Source of the DNA: Acidimicrobiales bacterium
GTDB taxonomy: Bacteria; Actinomycetota; Acidimicrobiia; Acidimicrobiales; UBA8190
Length of the DNA stretch: 64,000 bases
Direction: 5' to 3'
Assembly (NCBI GenBank): GCA_035531755.1
Contig: DATKSK010000042.1
Coordinates: forward strand, 1-64,000
Every line of letters starts with the position of its first letter. Positions within the stretch are counted from its first letter, which is position 1. Made by a program: the position numbers and the translations under genes. Below, piece by piece: positions 17,226 to 27,914 of this stretch. The notes under the pieces are model-generated. The model ran no database searches and was not told where the DNA came from. It was given only the letters and a program-made list of their open reading frames with translations.

Positions 17226-17890
17226 CGGACCGTCCCACCGTCGTCGGACCCGGGCCCGCCCCCCGCGGTCGGGGACGCGCCCCGGCGCCGTTGCGCCCAG
17301 CGGGTCGCCACGCGCTCCTCGCGCTCGAGCTCGTCGAGTCGCAATTCCAGATGGTCGAGTGCCTCTTGGAGCCGCGGCACTCGAAGACGCTCGATCGCCC
17401 GCAGTCGCCGCTGCGTGGCCTGCAGCTCGGCGTCGATGCGCCCATAGGCGTCGTCGGCCACGGCGTGGGCGACGGCCGCCGCCAGCGCCCCACGGTAGGC
17501 GGCGGCTGCCGGGGCCAGCGCGGCGTTCCCCGCCGCCAGCGCAGCCGGCCCCGGGGCGGCGGCGGTGACACGGGCGTCGTCGGGATGTCGCACCCCCATG
17601 GTGTTGCCCCACCGCACGTGGACCTCGGCATGACCGGCGCACGAGGCCACGGCCAGCGCGGTGTCGGTCACCCCCCCGAGCACGCCCGACCGGAGTCCCC
17701 AGCGCTCGGCTTCGACGCACGCCGTATCCCACGCACGCTGCGTGTCGCCGCGCAGCAGGGCCAGGTGCTCTCGTTCGCGCCGGAGCAGCTGGCGCTTGCG
17801 GTCGAGCAGCTCCGCGCCGCGGCGCGCCGCGGCCAGGCGGCCGGAGAGCCACAACCGGCCGGCCCGCCCCGGCGGGACGTGCTCAGCCAT
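17222..17890 (-). CDS. atpD: V/A-type ATPase subunit D (central stalk)
   Basis: 222 residues forming the long alpha-helical rotor stalk that turns inside the A3B3 head. N-terminal helix GRLWLSGRLAAARRGAELLDRKRQLLRREREHL matches the family pattern (LxxLxxRLxxAxRGxxLLxxKRxxL), and the C-terminal helix has RLRAIERLRVPRLQEALDHLELRLDELEREE. ATG 17890 overlaps the subunit B stop by 8 bp; an open frame upstream to 17965 reads through subunit B's repeat tail. Confidence 0.88.
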   Translation of the reverse strand: MAEHVPPGRAGRLWLSGRLAAARRGAELLDRKRQLLRREREHLALLRGDTQRAWDTACVEAERWGLRSGVLGGVTDTALAVASCAGHAEVHVRWGNTMGVRHPDDARVTAAAPGPAALAAGNAALAPAAAAYRGALAAAVAHAVADDAYGRIDAELQATQRRLRAIERLRVPRLQEALDHLELRLDELEREERVATRWAQRRRGASPTAGGGPGSDDGGTVR

Positions 17891-19346
17891 CGTCGCGGTC
17901 GTCCCGGGTGGGCACGGCGTCGCGGTCGTCCCGGGTAGGCACGGCGTCCGACCCGGGCTCGTCACGCCCGTACCGGGCCGCCACGTCGGCCGCGGGCACC
18001 ATGGTGAGCTCGCGTTCGGGGAGGACCGACACCACCCGCCAGGCGCGGGCCAAGGTGTCGTCGATCGTCCGCGACTCGTCGGGGCGCTGGTCGAGCAGCT
18101 CGGCGCCGAAGGCGTCGGCGAACGCCAGGTAGTACCGGTCGGTCTCGGTCAGCGCCGCGGTCCCGATCAGCTCCGCCAGGTCGCGGGCCCGCTGGGCGCG
18201 AGCGAAGGCGGCGACGAGCTGTGCGGCCAGGGCGGGGTGGTCCGACCGGGTCCGGCCGCGGCCCGTCCCCTTGCGCATGAGCCGCGACAGCGAGCCCAGG
18301 ACGTCGACCGGAGGGTACAGGCCCTCGCCGTGGACGTCGGGCGACAGCATCACCTGGCCCTCGGTGATGTACCCCGTGAGATCGGGGACGGGGTGGGTCA
18401 CGTCGCCCGCCGGCATGGTGAGCACAGGGACCAGGGTCACCGAGCCCGGCCGGTCGTGCAGCCGGCCGCAGCGCTCGTAGATCGAGGCCAGGTCGCTGTA
18501 GAGGTACCCGGGATAGGCCCGGCGGCCCGGGATCTCGCCGCGCGCCGCGGACACCTCCCGGACGGCCTCGCAGTAGCTCGTCATGTCGGCCAGCACCACG
18601 AGCACGTGCTCCCCCCGGTCGAAGGCGAGATGCTCGGCGACGGTGAGGACCACGCGGGGAGTCAGGATGCGCTGCACCACGGGGTCGTCGGCGGTGTCGA
18701 GGAACAACGCGAGGTCACCGGCGGCGGCGCGCTCCTCGAGCACACCGCGCATGGCGGCAGCATCGGCGCGGGTCAGGCCCATCGCCCCGACCAGGACCTT
18801 GAACGGCTCCCCGCCGACGTGCGCCTGTGCCGCCAGTTGTGCCGCCAGCTCGAAGTGCGGCAGGCCCGCCGAGGAGAACACGGGCAGCTTCTGGCCCCGG
18901 ACGAGCGTCGTCAGCGCGTCGATGACCGAGATGCCGGTGAGGACCGGGTCACGCGGCACGTCGCGCCGGGTGGGGTTGAGCGGCGCGCCCGCCACGGGGC
19001 GGGTCGTCGTGCCGAGCATGGGCGGGCCGTCGTCGAGGGGTTCACCCAGGCCGTTCCACACCCGACCGAGCCACCCCTCCCCCACGGGGATCTCGAACGG
19101 CCGGCCCTCGAAGGCGACGGACACCGTGTCGGGGTCGATCCCCGCGGTGCCCTGGAGCACCTCCACGACGGCGAGGTCGCGGTGCACCTCGAGCACGAGG
19201 CCCCGGCGCGCCTCGCCCGAGGCCAGGCGCACGGTGGCGATCTCGTCCCAGCCGACGCCCTCGACCCCGGCCACCACGAGCAGCGGGCCCTCGGCGTCGC
19301 GGGCGCCGCGGTACTCGACCGACACGCCGACGTCGGGCGCGCTCAC
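17883..19346 (-). CDS. atpB: V/A-type ATPase subunit B (non-catalytic)
   Basis: 487 residues. Recognised by VEYRGARDAEGPLLVVAGVEGVGWDEIATV, GLGEPLDDGPP, NPTRRDVPRDPVLTGISVIDALTTLVRGQKLPVFSSAGLPHFELAAQLAAQA, AFDRGEHVLVVLADMTSYCEAVREVSAARGEIPGRRAYPGYLYSDLASIYER, and the C-terminal LPERELTMVPAADVAARY. It forms the hexameric head with subunit A. As usual for B, the Walker A is absent. GTG 19346 overlaps the subunit A stop. The extreme C-terminus holds a duplicated AVPTRDDRD. Confidence 0.95.
   Translation of the reverse strand: MSAPDVGVSVEYRGARDAEGPLLVVAGVEGVGWDEIATVRLASGEARRGLVLEVHRDLAVVEVLQGTAGIDPDTVSVAFEGRPFEIPVGEGWLGRVWNGLGEPLDDGPPMLGTTTRPVAGAPLNPTRRDVPRDPVLTGISVIDALTTLVRGQKLPVFSSAGLPHFELAAQLAAQAHVGGEPFKVLVGAMGLTRADAAAMRGVLEERAAAGDLALFLDTADDPVVQRILTPRVVLTVAEHLAFDRGEHVLVVLADMTSYCEAVREVSAARGEIPGRRAYPGYLYSDLASIYERCGRLHDRPGSVTLVPVLTMPAGDVTHPVPDLTGYITEGQVMLSPDVHGEGLYPPVDVLGSLSRLMRKGTGRGRTRSDHPALAAQLVAAFARAQRARDLAELIGTAALTETDRYYLAFADAFGAELLDQRPDESRTIDDTLARAWRVVSVLPERELTMVPAADVAARYGRDEPGSDAVPTRDDRDAVPTRDDRDDG
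17891..17944 (-). repeat. 27-bp tandem duplication in the 3' end of the subunit B gene
   Basis: Two copies of a 27-bp unit differing at one base encode AVPTRDDRD twice at the C-terminus of subunit B, immediately before the subunit D start codon. Confidence 0.85.
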
Positions 19347-21070
19347 CCGAGGGCCTTCAGCACGGCCAGCACCTCGTCGCGCCGGCTCTCGACACCCGCG
19401 GCGTCACCCGGGCCCACCTCGTCGCGCACCCGGGTGACGCCCGACAGGTCGACCTCCTCCACCACCGACGAGGGCACCCCGCCCTCGACGAGGGCGAGGC
19501 ACCGGTCGTGGACGGCCAGGACCATCTCGAGCAGGGCCGCCTGCTTGTCCGGCCGGCAGGCGGCGTCGTTGTCGCTCAACGCGCTCTGCTGCAGCACCGC
19601 CTCGCGCAGCAGCCTCCCCGCCAACAGGACCATCCGCTCGCGCCCGGGCAGCGCGGACAGCCCGACCAATTCGACCACCGACGCCAATCGGTCGGCTTCG
19701 GCGAGGAGGGCGACCGCCCGAGCCCGGTTGCGGGCCCAGGCCGGCCGGCCCGCGGCGGCGTGCCAAGAGCCGATGGCCGCGGCGTCGCGGGAGAACGAAC
19801 GACTCCAGGTGACGGCCGGGTAGTGGCGCGCGTACGCCAGGTCCCGGTCGAGGGACCACAGCGAGCGGACGAATCGCTCGGTGTGCGCCGTCACGGGCTC
19901 GGTGGTGTCGCCCCCTGGGGGCGACACGGCGCCCACGACGGTGACCGATCCCTCGCCGCCGCCGAGGGTGCGGACCCTGCCGGCACGCTCGTAGAAGGCC
20001 GCCAGCGCCGACGCCAGGCCCGCCGGATAGCCCTCCTCGGCGGGCAGCTCGCCGCTGCGGGACGAGAACTCGCGCAAGGCCTCGGCCCACCGGGACGTGG
20101 AGTCGGCGAGCAGAACCGTGTCGTAGCCCATGTCGCGGTAGAACTCCGCCACGGTCATGCCGGTGTAGACACTGGCCTCGCGTGCCATCACCGGCATGTT
20201 CGAGGTGTTGGCGATGACGACCGTCCGCTCGAGCAGGGCCCCGCCCGTCACCGGGTCGTCCAACGCGGCGAGGTCGGCCAACGCGTCGGCCAGCTCGTTG
20301 CCACGCTCGCCGCACCCGACGAACACGATCACGTCGGCGTCCGCCCACTTGACGACCTGCTGGAGCAACACCGTCTTGCCGGTCCCGAACCCACCCGGCA
20401 CCGCGGCCGTGCCCCCCTTCGGCACCGGGAAGAGCAGGTCGACGACGCGCTGGCCCGTGGCCAACGGCGCGCCGGGCCCGAGCCGGGCCTGCACGGGACG
20501 GGCGACGCGCACGGGCCACCACTCGCAGACGGTGACCGGGCGGTCCCCCACGAGCACGACCGGCTCCTCATCGGTCACCTCGCCCCCGCCCGAGACCCAC
20601 GTCACCGTCCCGGCGACCCCCGGCGGCACGAGGACCCGGTGGTCGATCCGCCCGGGCGTGGCGACGGTCCCGAGGACCGTCCCCGGCGCGACCTCGGCAC
20701 CACTGCGCACGCCGGGGACGAACCGCCAGGTCGGGCCCGGGCCGGCCTCACCGGTGAGCGAGCCCGGCGTCAACCAGGCGGGGCGGTGCACGAGGGGCCG
20801 CAACAGGCCGTCGAAGATGCCGCCGAGCAGGCCCGGCCCGAGCATCGCCGACAGCGGCCGGCCCAGCCCGACCACCCGGTCCCCGACGCGCAGGCCACCC
20901 GTGTACTCGTAGGCCTGCGCGGTCACGAGGCCGCGTCGGATCGACACGACCTCGGCCGCCAGGCGCGCGCTCCCGAGCTCCACCACGTCGAGCACGGCCG
21001 TCCCCGTCAAGCCCTCGAGCTCGACGAGCGGGCCGTTCACCCGCACCACGCGTCCCGCGGGCGGCGTCAC
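19343..21070 (-). CDS. atpA: V/A-type ATPase catalytic subunit A
   Basis: 575 residues. Walker A GGFGTGKT near residues 226-233, catalytic region CGERGNELADAL, and DSTSRWAEALREFSSRSGELPAEEGYPAGLASALAAFYERAGR with the usual non-homologous region between residues 90 and 190 (PGSLTGEAGPGPTWRFVPGV). It hydrolyses or makes ATP in the A3B3 head. GTG 21070 is chosen because it forms a GTGA overlap with the subunit E stop; GTG 21076, two codons upstream, is also possible. Confidence 0.97.
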   Translation of the reverse strand: MTPPAGRVVRVNGPLVELEGLTGTAVLDVVELGSARLAAEVVSIRRGLVTAQAYEYTGGLRVGDRVVGLGRPLSAMLGPGLLGGIFDGLLRPLVHRPAWLTPGSLTGEAGPGPTWRFVPGVRSGAEVAPGTVLGTVATPGRIDHRVLVPPGVAGTVTWVSGGGEVTDEEPVVLVGDRPVTVCEWWPVRVARPVQARLGPGAPLATGQRVVDLLFPVPKGGTAAVPGGFGTGKTVLLQQVVKWADADVIVFVGCGERGNELADALADLAALDDPVTGGALLERTVVIANTSNMPVMAREASVYTGMTVAEFYRDMGYDTVLLADSTSRWAEALREFSSRSGELPAEEGYPAGLASALAAFYERAGRVRTLGGGEGSVTVVGAVSPPGGDTTEPVTAHTERFVRSLWSLDRDLAYARHYPAVTWSRSFSRDAAAIGSWHAAAGRPAWARNRARAVALLAEADRLASVVELVGLSALPGRERMVLLAGRLLREAVLQQSALSDNDAACRPDKQAALLEMVLAVHDRCLALVEGGVPSSVVEEVDLSGVTRVRDEVGPGDAAGVESRRDEVLAVLKALG

Positions 21071-21675
21071 GACCACAGCCCCTGCACCTCCCCCGCCATG
21101 GCGGCGATCTGGCGGTCGACCAGGTCCGCGGCGCTCACCACGGCACGGCGCTGACCGTCCTGCGCCACCACGTCGAGGCCGGCCGGGCCCCCGGTGTGCA
21201 CCACGGCACGACCGCCGACCCGGCGCCGCGCCGTGGTCGCGGCACGCGCCGCCAGGGCGCGCACCTCGACCGAGCCCCGGCGCCGCTCCAATTCCTGGAG
21301 TGCCTGTGCCCGTAACGACTCGAACGCCCGGCGGTGGGCGCCGAGCACCAGAGACCGAGCCTCGGCGCGCGTGGCCGCCGACTCGGTGGCGGCGGCGCGC
21401 GCCGCGGCGAGCGCGCCTTGGGCCCGGGCCTCGTCGAGCACGGCGGCGGCCTCGGCCGCGGCGTCGGCCAGCACGTCCAGGGCGTGCTCCTCGGCGGCGT
21501 CGGCGACGGCGCCAGCGGCGCGCCGCGCGTCGTCCTCGATCGCCCGGACCACCGGCTCGAGCGACGCCCGCATGGCGTCCGGCCCGATCGGCGGCGGGCC
21601 CGGGGCGCGGGCGCGTCGTCCCCCGGTGCCGGCTGTCAGGCCGCGCACCTCCACCGACGCCCCCGCGCCGGTCAC
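21067..21675 (-). CDS. atpE: V/A-type ATPase subunit E (peripheral stalk)
   Basis: 202 residues, with an alanine-rich charged helix from about 35 to 130 (AIEDDARRAAGAVADAAEEHALDVLADAAAEAAAVLDEAR) and a C-terminal alpha/beta part ending ADLVDRQIAAMAGEVQGLW. This matches the E subunit layout (helix that pairs with H, globular end contacting the head). GTG 21675 overlaps the subunit F stop (GTGA). The N-terminal 30 residues are Gly/Pro-rich and unusual. Confidence 0.8.
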   Translation of the reverse strand: MTGAGASVEVRGLTAGTGGRRARAPGPPPIGPDAMRASLEPVVRAIEDDARRAAGAVADAAEEHALDVLADAAAEAAAVLDEARAQGALAAARAAATESAATRAEARSLVLGAHRRAFESLRAQALQELERRRGSVEVRALAARAATTARRRVGGRAVVHTGGPAGLDVVAQDGQRRAVVSAADLVDRQIAAMAGEVQGLWS

Positions 21676-21890
21676 GGCGGCATCACCACCGTGAGCACCC
21701 CGGCGGCTGTGGGCACACCGGATCCGAGGGCGGCGGCTGCCGGCGTGAGGACCACGACGGCGACCTCCGCGGACAACGTCGTCAACGCCGTCGCCACCGA
21801 TCGGCGGTCCTCCGCATGCACCACGACGGCGCCGGCGAGCGCGAACCCGTCGGTACGGACAGCCTCACCGATGACGACGACCGTGCCCAT
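21672..21890 (-). CDS. atpF: V/A-type ATPase subunit F, short form
   Basis: 72 residues against about 100 in typical subunit F. The N-terminal Rossmann-like part is present (MGTVVVIGEAVRTDGFALAGAV, then VVVLTPAAAA), but the usual C-terminal helix that contacts subunit D seems missing. Position between K and E supports the call. ATG 21890 starts 4 bp after the K stop. Confidence 0.7.
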   Translation of the reverse strand: MGTVVVIGEAVRTDGFALAGAVVVHAEDRRSVATALTTLSAEVAVVVLTPAAAALGSGVPTAAGVLTVVMPP

Positions 21891-21894
21891 GGGG

Positions 21895-23706
<1,812 letters not shown>

Positions 23707-23720
<14 letters not shown>

Positions 23721-24633
23721 CGAGGACCTCCTCCTCGGCGCCGCCGCGTGCGGCGATCTCGAGTGCGCCCCGTGCTCGCCATGCGTCCGCGGCGAGGAGC
23801 CCGAACGCCCCGACGGTGGACGCCTCGCCGGCGCGCGACCTGCCGACGAGGTCGGACCCTTCCTTCTCGACCGTGGCCCACCACCGGGCCTCGGCCCTCC
23901 ACAGGTCCTCGGGGCCCTCGATGCCGTGGAGCACCCATGCCGCCGAGCGCGGAACGCTCCGGGCCAGCTCGGGCAGCGTGGTCGCGCCGGCCCAGCGGTC
24001 GCCGAGCACGCGTCGGGCGTCTCGCCGTTGCGGTGCGCCCAGCGACGCCAGCGCCCCCGTCACGAGAGCCCGTCCGATCACCATGGCCGCGTAGGACGCC
24101 GCCCAGCGCGACGCCGCCGGGGCTCCGTCGGCCACGCGACGCGCCCAGGTGATCTCGAGCGCGAGCCGGACGGCCGACGGGTCGCCGGTGCCGGGATCAC
24201 CCCATGCCGATGTGGCCAGTGCCCGGCGAACCTCCTCGGGGGTGCGGGCGCCGGACACGCGCGGCCAGGCCGTCGACAAGGCGCCGAGGCGGAACGGCGG
24301 CTCCGCCCCGTACCCGGCGAGGCCGGCCAGGTGCCCGGCGACGTTGTCGATCTCGATGCCCGTGGCCAGCACCCGCAGCCCGCCCCCCGCCACCGCCGGC
24401 CCCCAGCCCGCGAGCACGCGGAGGTGCCAGACGAGGGTCGCGGTCACCGCATGCTGCGCGCTGCCCCGGTCCATCCCGGGCCGCACGTCGTGCCCGTACG
24501 GTGTGCGCGCCAGGGCCTCGACCGCACGGGCCAGCGACGGTGAGGCCGCCAGCTCCCGGGCCCCTCCGGCCCCGATCCGACGGCGGCACAGGCCTCGTCC
24601 CCGAACCTCGGCGGCCACCCACCCCGCACTCAC
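23707..24633 (-). CDS. atpC: V/A-type ATPase subunit C (rotor-ring socket)
   Basis: 308 residues. The AhaC/NtpC family is weakly conserved; supporting features are the all-helical alanine-rich sequence, GIEIDNVAGHLAGLAGYG (family has a similar DxxN motif), and the place between H and I. It links the D/F stalk to the K ring. GTG 24633 overlaps the H stop (GTGA), which sets the start; earlier in-frame sequence is Arg/Gly-rich. Confidence 0.7.
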
Positions 24634-25064
24634 GCGACCGGCCTCCCGGCGGCGGTGACTGCCCGGACCACCGAGTCGACGACCGCGGGCATCCGCTCCC
24701 GGGACACCCGCTCCACCCGCTCGACCTCGGCCCGGGCGACGGCGAGCTGCGCCCGGCACTCATCGGCGGACCGGTCGAGATCGGCTCGGGCCGTCCGCGC
24801 CAGCTCGGCGCCGGCGCCGGCGCGCGCCTCGGCCACCAACCGCTCGGCCTCCTCGTCCGCGTCGGCGCGCCGACGGGCAGCGTGCTGCTCGGCGCCACGC
24901 ACGAGATCGGCGGCACGGCGCTCGGCCTCCGCCAGGAGCGCGAAGACCGGCGCCAGCTCCGACGCCACCTCGACGGCGCGGTCCACCGGGACGCCGGCCG
25001 CTCCCGGCGCACCGGGCACGCCCGGGAAACGCAGACGACGCAAGAACGCCTCGAGTGCCGGCAC
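24630..25064 (-). CDS. atpH: V/A-type ATPase subunit H-like peripheral stalk protein
   Basis: 144 residues, mostly one long charged helix (LLAEAERRAADLVRGAEQHAARRRADADEEAERLVAEARAGAGAELA...), like subunits G/H that pair with E. First gene of the operon. GTG 25064 is chosen because AAGGAG lies 6 bases upstream; GTG 25070 directly abuts that site and is too close. Confidence 0.75.
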   Translation of the reverse strand: MPALEAFLRRLRFPGVPGAPGAAGVPVDRAVEVASELAPVFALLAEAERRAADLVRGAEQHAARRRADADEEAERLVAEARAGAGAELARTARADLDRSADECRAQLAVARAEVERVERVSRERMPAVVDSVVRAVTAAGRPVA

Positions 25065-25104
25065 GGCCACCTCCTTACGCCCGTCGCGCCGCGACCCTGT
25101 CCCG

Positions 25105-25168
25105 AGCCTACGGCCGCACGGCCGACCATGGCAGAGGCAAAGGTCCCTCCTACCAGGACTTTTGCCTT
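25105..25168 (-). promoter_or_regulatory. V/A-ATPase operon promoter with paired DosR-like boxes
   Basis: On the minus strand GGGACCTTTGCCTC (25134-25147) is followed after exactly 23 bp by the -10 hexamer TAGGCT (25105-25110), placing the box at about -49 to -36, centre -42.5. A second, opposed copy AGGACTTTTGCCTT lies on the plus strand at 25155-25168. Together they form the inverted repeat GCAAAGGTCC / GGACTTTTGC. A position overlapping -35 is that of a class II activator. Confidence 0.6.
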
Positions 25169-25206
25169 CCGTGGCGGCAGCGGGCGCCCCGGCTGGGCCC
25201 AGGCCC

Positions 25207-25449
25207 TCAGCCCGCCGCGGCCAGGTAGGCCACGCACCCCTGGACAGTCGACAGGCGGGGGTAGTCGTGCTCGGGGATCTCGACGCCGGTCCGCTCGTGG
25301 AGCCCCACCACGAAGTTGAGGAAGTCGATCGAGTCCAGGTCGAGCGCTTCCTGCAGCGTCTCCCCGGGACCGACCTGGGCCAGGTCGGCCTCGGGGGCCA
25401 CTTCGTGCAGCACGGTGCGGATCACGTCGAGTGCCTCGTCGTCTGTCAT
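25207..25449 (-). CDS. Acyl carrier protein-like protein coupled to the E2 gene
   Basis: 80 residues with the phosphopantetheine motif DLDSIDFLNFV (Ser40) and acidic helices typical of ACPs. ATG 25449 overlaps the stop of the E2 gene (ATGA) and has GGGGGAG upstream. An ACP translated with a 2-oxoacid dehydrogenase is unusual: it could accept an acyl group derived from the complex, or serve lipoate or fatty acid metabolism. Unlike a housekeeping AcpP it has no fab genes next to it. Confidence 0.88.
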   Translation of the reverse strand: MTDDEALDVIRTVLHEVAPEADLAQVGPGETLQEALDLDSIDFLNFVVGLHERTGVEIPEHDYPRLSTVQGCVAYLAAAG

Positions 25450-26924
25450 AGCTCCCCCGGCTCCTGCAATAGGCGGTCGATGGCGGAGAGGAAGATCCCG
25501 CCGCGGTGGCCGTCGCTCGCCCGGTGATCGGCGGACAGCGTGGCGACGACACACGGGCGGACCCCGAGCATTCCCTCGGAGGCCCACGGTCGCTCGGCGA
25601 CCCGGCCGAACCCGACCAATGCGACCTGTGGCGGGTAGATCACGCCGAACACCGCTTCGACGCCCAGGTCGCCCAGGTTGGTGACGGTGATGGTGGGATC
25701 GCTCATCTCCGAGCTGCGCAGCACGCCCGTGCGTGCCCGGCCGACCAGGTCGCGCAGGCTCGCCATCAGGTCGTCGAGGCTCGATCGATCGGTGTCGTGG
25801 ACGGCGGGGGCGATCACGCCGCCCGATCGTAGGGACACCGCCACCCCGACGTGGACGGCTCGGCTCGGCTCGAAGCGGTCGGCGACCATGAAGCCGTTCA
25901 TCTCGGGGACCTGTGCGACGGCCAGGGCGGTCGCCTTGAGCAGCAGCACCGGCATCACGAGGCGCTTCGTCACCGGCCGGTCGAGGTTGGCACGCTCGAG
26001 CCACGCCGACGCACGGCTCATGTCGATGGTCGTGCTCAGGTAGTAGTGGGGGATCTCCCGCTTGGAGCGTGCCATGAGCGCGCCGATGGCGTGCCGCAGG
26101 GCCGCCTGGCGATCGACACCCGCCTCCGCCGTCGAGGCCGGCTCGTTCCCGCCACCACCCACGTCGCCTGGCGCCATCGCCGTCGGCGTCCCCATCGGCG
26201 TCCCCATCGGCATCGCGGTGGCGGCGGCCGCCACGCGGTCCCCCTCCTGCGGTGACGGCACGCCGAGGCGCACGTCGCGCTCGACCACCGCCCCGCCGGG
26301 CCCGGTCCCTTTCACCGACGCCAGGTCGACTCCGGTCTCGGCGGCCAACCGCCGCGCCAAGGGCGAGGAGCGCACGGAGGCCCGTGCGGGCGCCACCCGG
26401 GCCGCGCCCTCCACGTCCGCCCGCGTGACCGCCCCCCCGGCTCCACTCCCCACGATCGTCGACAGGTCCACGCCGAGCGTGCGGGCCACGTGGCGGATCA
26501 CCGGGGACGTGATCACGCCTTTGGGGGGAAGCGTCGGCGGTCGCTGCGGCGGCGCCGCCGTCGCCGGTAGCGCTCCCGATGCCGCCTCCACCGGTGCCTG
26601 TGCCGGAATCGCCGGTGCCCGTGCCGCCTTCGCCGGTGCCCGTGCCGCCTCCACCGGGGCCGCCTCAGCTCGAGCCGGAGCCCGGGCGCCGACCGTGGCC
26701 GCCTCGCCGGGACCGACCCGGGCGAGGACGCTTCCGACGGGCACCTCGGCGCCCTCGGGGACGACGATCTCCTCCACGATCCCGTTCTCGAAGATCTCGA
26801 CCTCGATGGTCGACTTCTCGGTCTCGACCACCGCCACGATGTCCCCACGGTGGACCTCGTCGCCGGGCTTCACCATCCACCGGGAGACGATGCCGCTGTC
26901 CATGTCGGCGCCGAGCGACGGCAT
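25446..26924 (-). CDS. 2-oxoacid dehydrogenase E2 (dihydrolipoamide acyltransferase) with two binding domains
   Basis: 492 residues. Lipoyl domain 1-75 with Lys37 in ETEKST; Ala/Pro linker to about 135; then two successive peripheral-subunit-binding modules, near 139-172 (SPVIRHVARTLGVDLSTIVG) and 186-219 (SSPLARRLAAETGVDLASVK); a second linker; catalytic domain from about 270 with DHRASDG near the C-terminus as the active-site HxxxD. It transfers the acyl group from lipoate to CoA. ATG 26924 is chosen since GGGGGAG lies 6 bases upstream; GTG 26939 would add five residues. Confidence 0.92.
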   Translation of the reverse strand: MPSLGADMDSGIVSRWMVKPGDEVHRGDIVAVVETEKSTIEVEIFENGIVEEIVVPEGAEVPVGSVLARVGPGEAATVGARAPARAEAAPVEAARAPAKAARAPAIPAQAPVEAASGALPATAAPPQRPPTLPPKGVITSPVIRHVARTLGVDLSTIVGSGAGGAVTRADVEGAARVAPARASVRSSPLARRLAAETGVDLASVKGTGPGGAVVERDVRLGVPSPQEGDRVAAAATAMPMGTPMGTPTAMAPGDVGGGGNEPASTAEAGVDRQAALRHAIGALMARSKREIPHYYLSTTIDMSRASAWLERANLDRPVTKRLVMPVLLLKATALAVAQVPEMNGFMVADRFEPSRAVHVGVAVSLRSGGVIAPAVHDTDRSSLDDLMASLRDLVGRARTGVLRSSEMSDPTITVTNLGDLGVEAVFGVIYPPQVALVGFGRVAERPWASEGMLGVRPCVVATLSADHRASDGHRGGIFLSAIDRLLQEPGEL

Positions 26925-26939
26925 GCGGAACTCCCCCAC

Positions 26940-27914
26940 CTACGCCCCCAGTCCGTGCACGGCGGCGACCACGTCGTCACGTTGCGGGAGGGCGTGATCC
27001 TCGAGGTGCTTGGCGTACGGCATGGGCACCTCCACCGAGCACACCCGCGCCACGGGGGCGTCGAGGTCGTAGAACGCGTGCTCGACGATCCGTGCGCTGA
27101 CCTCGGCGGAGAGGCTCCCCGATCGCCACCCCTCGTCGACGACGACGGCCCGGTGCGTCCTGATGACCGACGACACGAACGTCTCGGTGTCGAGTGGCCG
27201 CAGGCTGCGGAGGTCCACGACCTCGGCGTCGATGCCCTCGGGGGCCAGCGCATCAGCCGCCGCCACGGCGGTCCGCAGCGTCCCGCCGTACGCGATGAGC
27301 GTCACGTCGGTCCCCGGGCGAACCACGGCCGCACCGGTGAGCGCGACGTCACCCGCGTCATCGGCCAGTTCGCCCTCCACGTTGTAGAGGCCGCCGTGCT
27401 CGAAGACGAGCACCGGGTCCGGATCGCACAGTGCGGGCCACAGCATGCCCCGTGCGTCCTGGAGCGTGGCCGGTGCAACCACCCGGAGGCCCGGGACATG
27501 CGCATACCAGCCCTCCAGGCTGTGGGAGTGCTGCGCGGCCAATTGCCGACCGGCACCGGTGGTCATCCGGATCACGAGGGGGACGTTGAATTGGCCGCCC
27601 GACATGTGCAGCAGCGCTGCCGCCGTGTTCACGATCTGGTCGAGCGCGAGCAGGCTGAAGTTCACGGTCATGATCTCGACGATCGGCCGCATGCCGCCGA
27701 GAGCCGACCCGATGCCGGCCCCCACGAACGCCGACTCCGACAGCGGCGTGTCGCGCACGCGATCGGGGCCGAACTCCTCGAGCAGTCCGAGACTCACGGC
27801 ATAGCAGCCGCCGTAGCGCCCCACGTCCTCCCCCATGAGAAAGACGCGCTCGTCTCGCTGCATGGCATCACGAATCGCCTCGCGCATCGCTTCGCGGTAG
27901 GTCACGGTGCTCAC
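26940..27914 (-). CDS. 2-oxoacid dehydrogenase E1 beta subunit
   Basis: 324 residues of the PdhB/AcoB family: [75 protein letters not shown], and [25 protein letters not shown]. With E1 alpha it decarboxylates a 2-oxoacid (pyruvate or acetoin most likely, branched chain not excluded) using thiamine diphosphate. GTG 27914 overlaps the E1 alpha stop (GTGA). Confidence 0.93.
   Translation of the reverse strand: MSTVTYREAMREAIRDAMQRDERVFLMGEDVGRYGGCYAVSLGLLEEFGPDRVRDTPLSESAFVGAGIGSALGGMRPIVEIMTVNFSLLALDQIVNTAAALLHMSGGQFNVPLVIRMTTGAGRQLAAQHSHSLEGWYAHVPGLRVVAPATLQDARGMLWPALCDPDPVLVFEHGGLYNVEGELADDAGDVALTGAAVVRPGTDVTLIAYGGTLRTAVAAADALAPEGIDAEVVDLRSLRPLDTETFVSSVIRTHRAVVVDEGWRSGSLSAEVSARIVEHAFYDLDAPVARVCSVEVPMPYAKHLEDHALPQRDDVVAAVHGLGA

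Noticed and set aside
17661-19823. A 720-residue open frame on the plus strand across the ATPase B gene
   Set aside because: It is the antisense shadow of genes for subunits B and D; its protein is Arg/Gly/His-rich with no domain, while the minus strand carries clear ATPase motifs.
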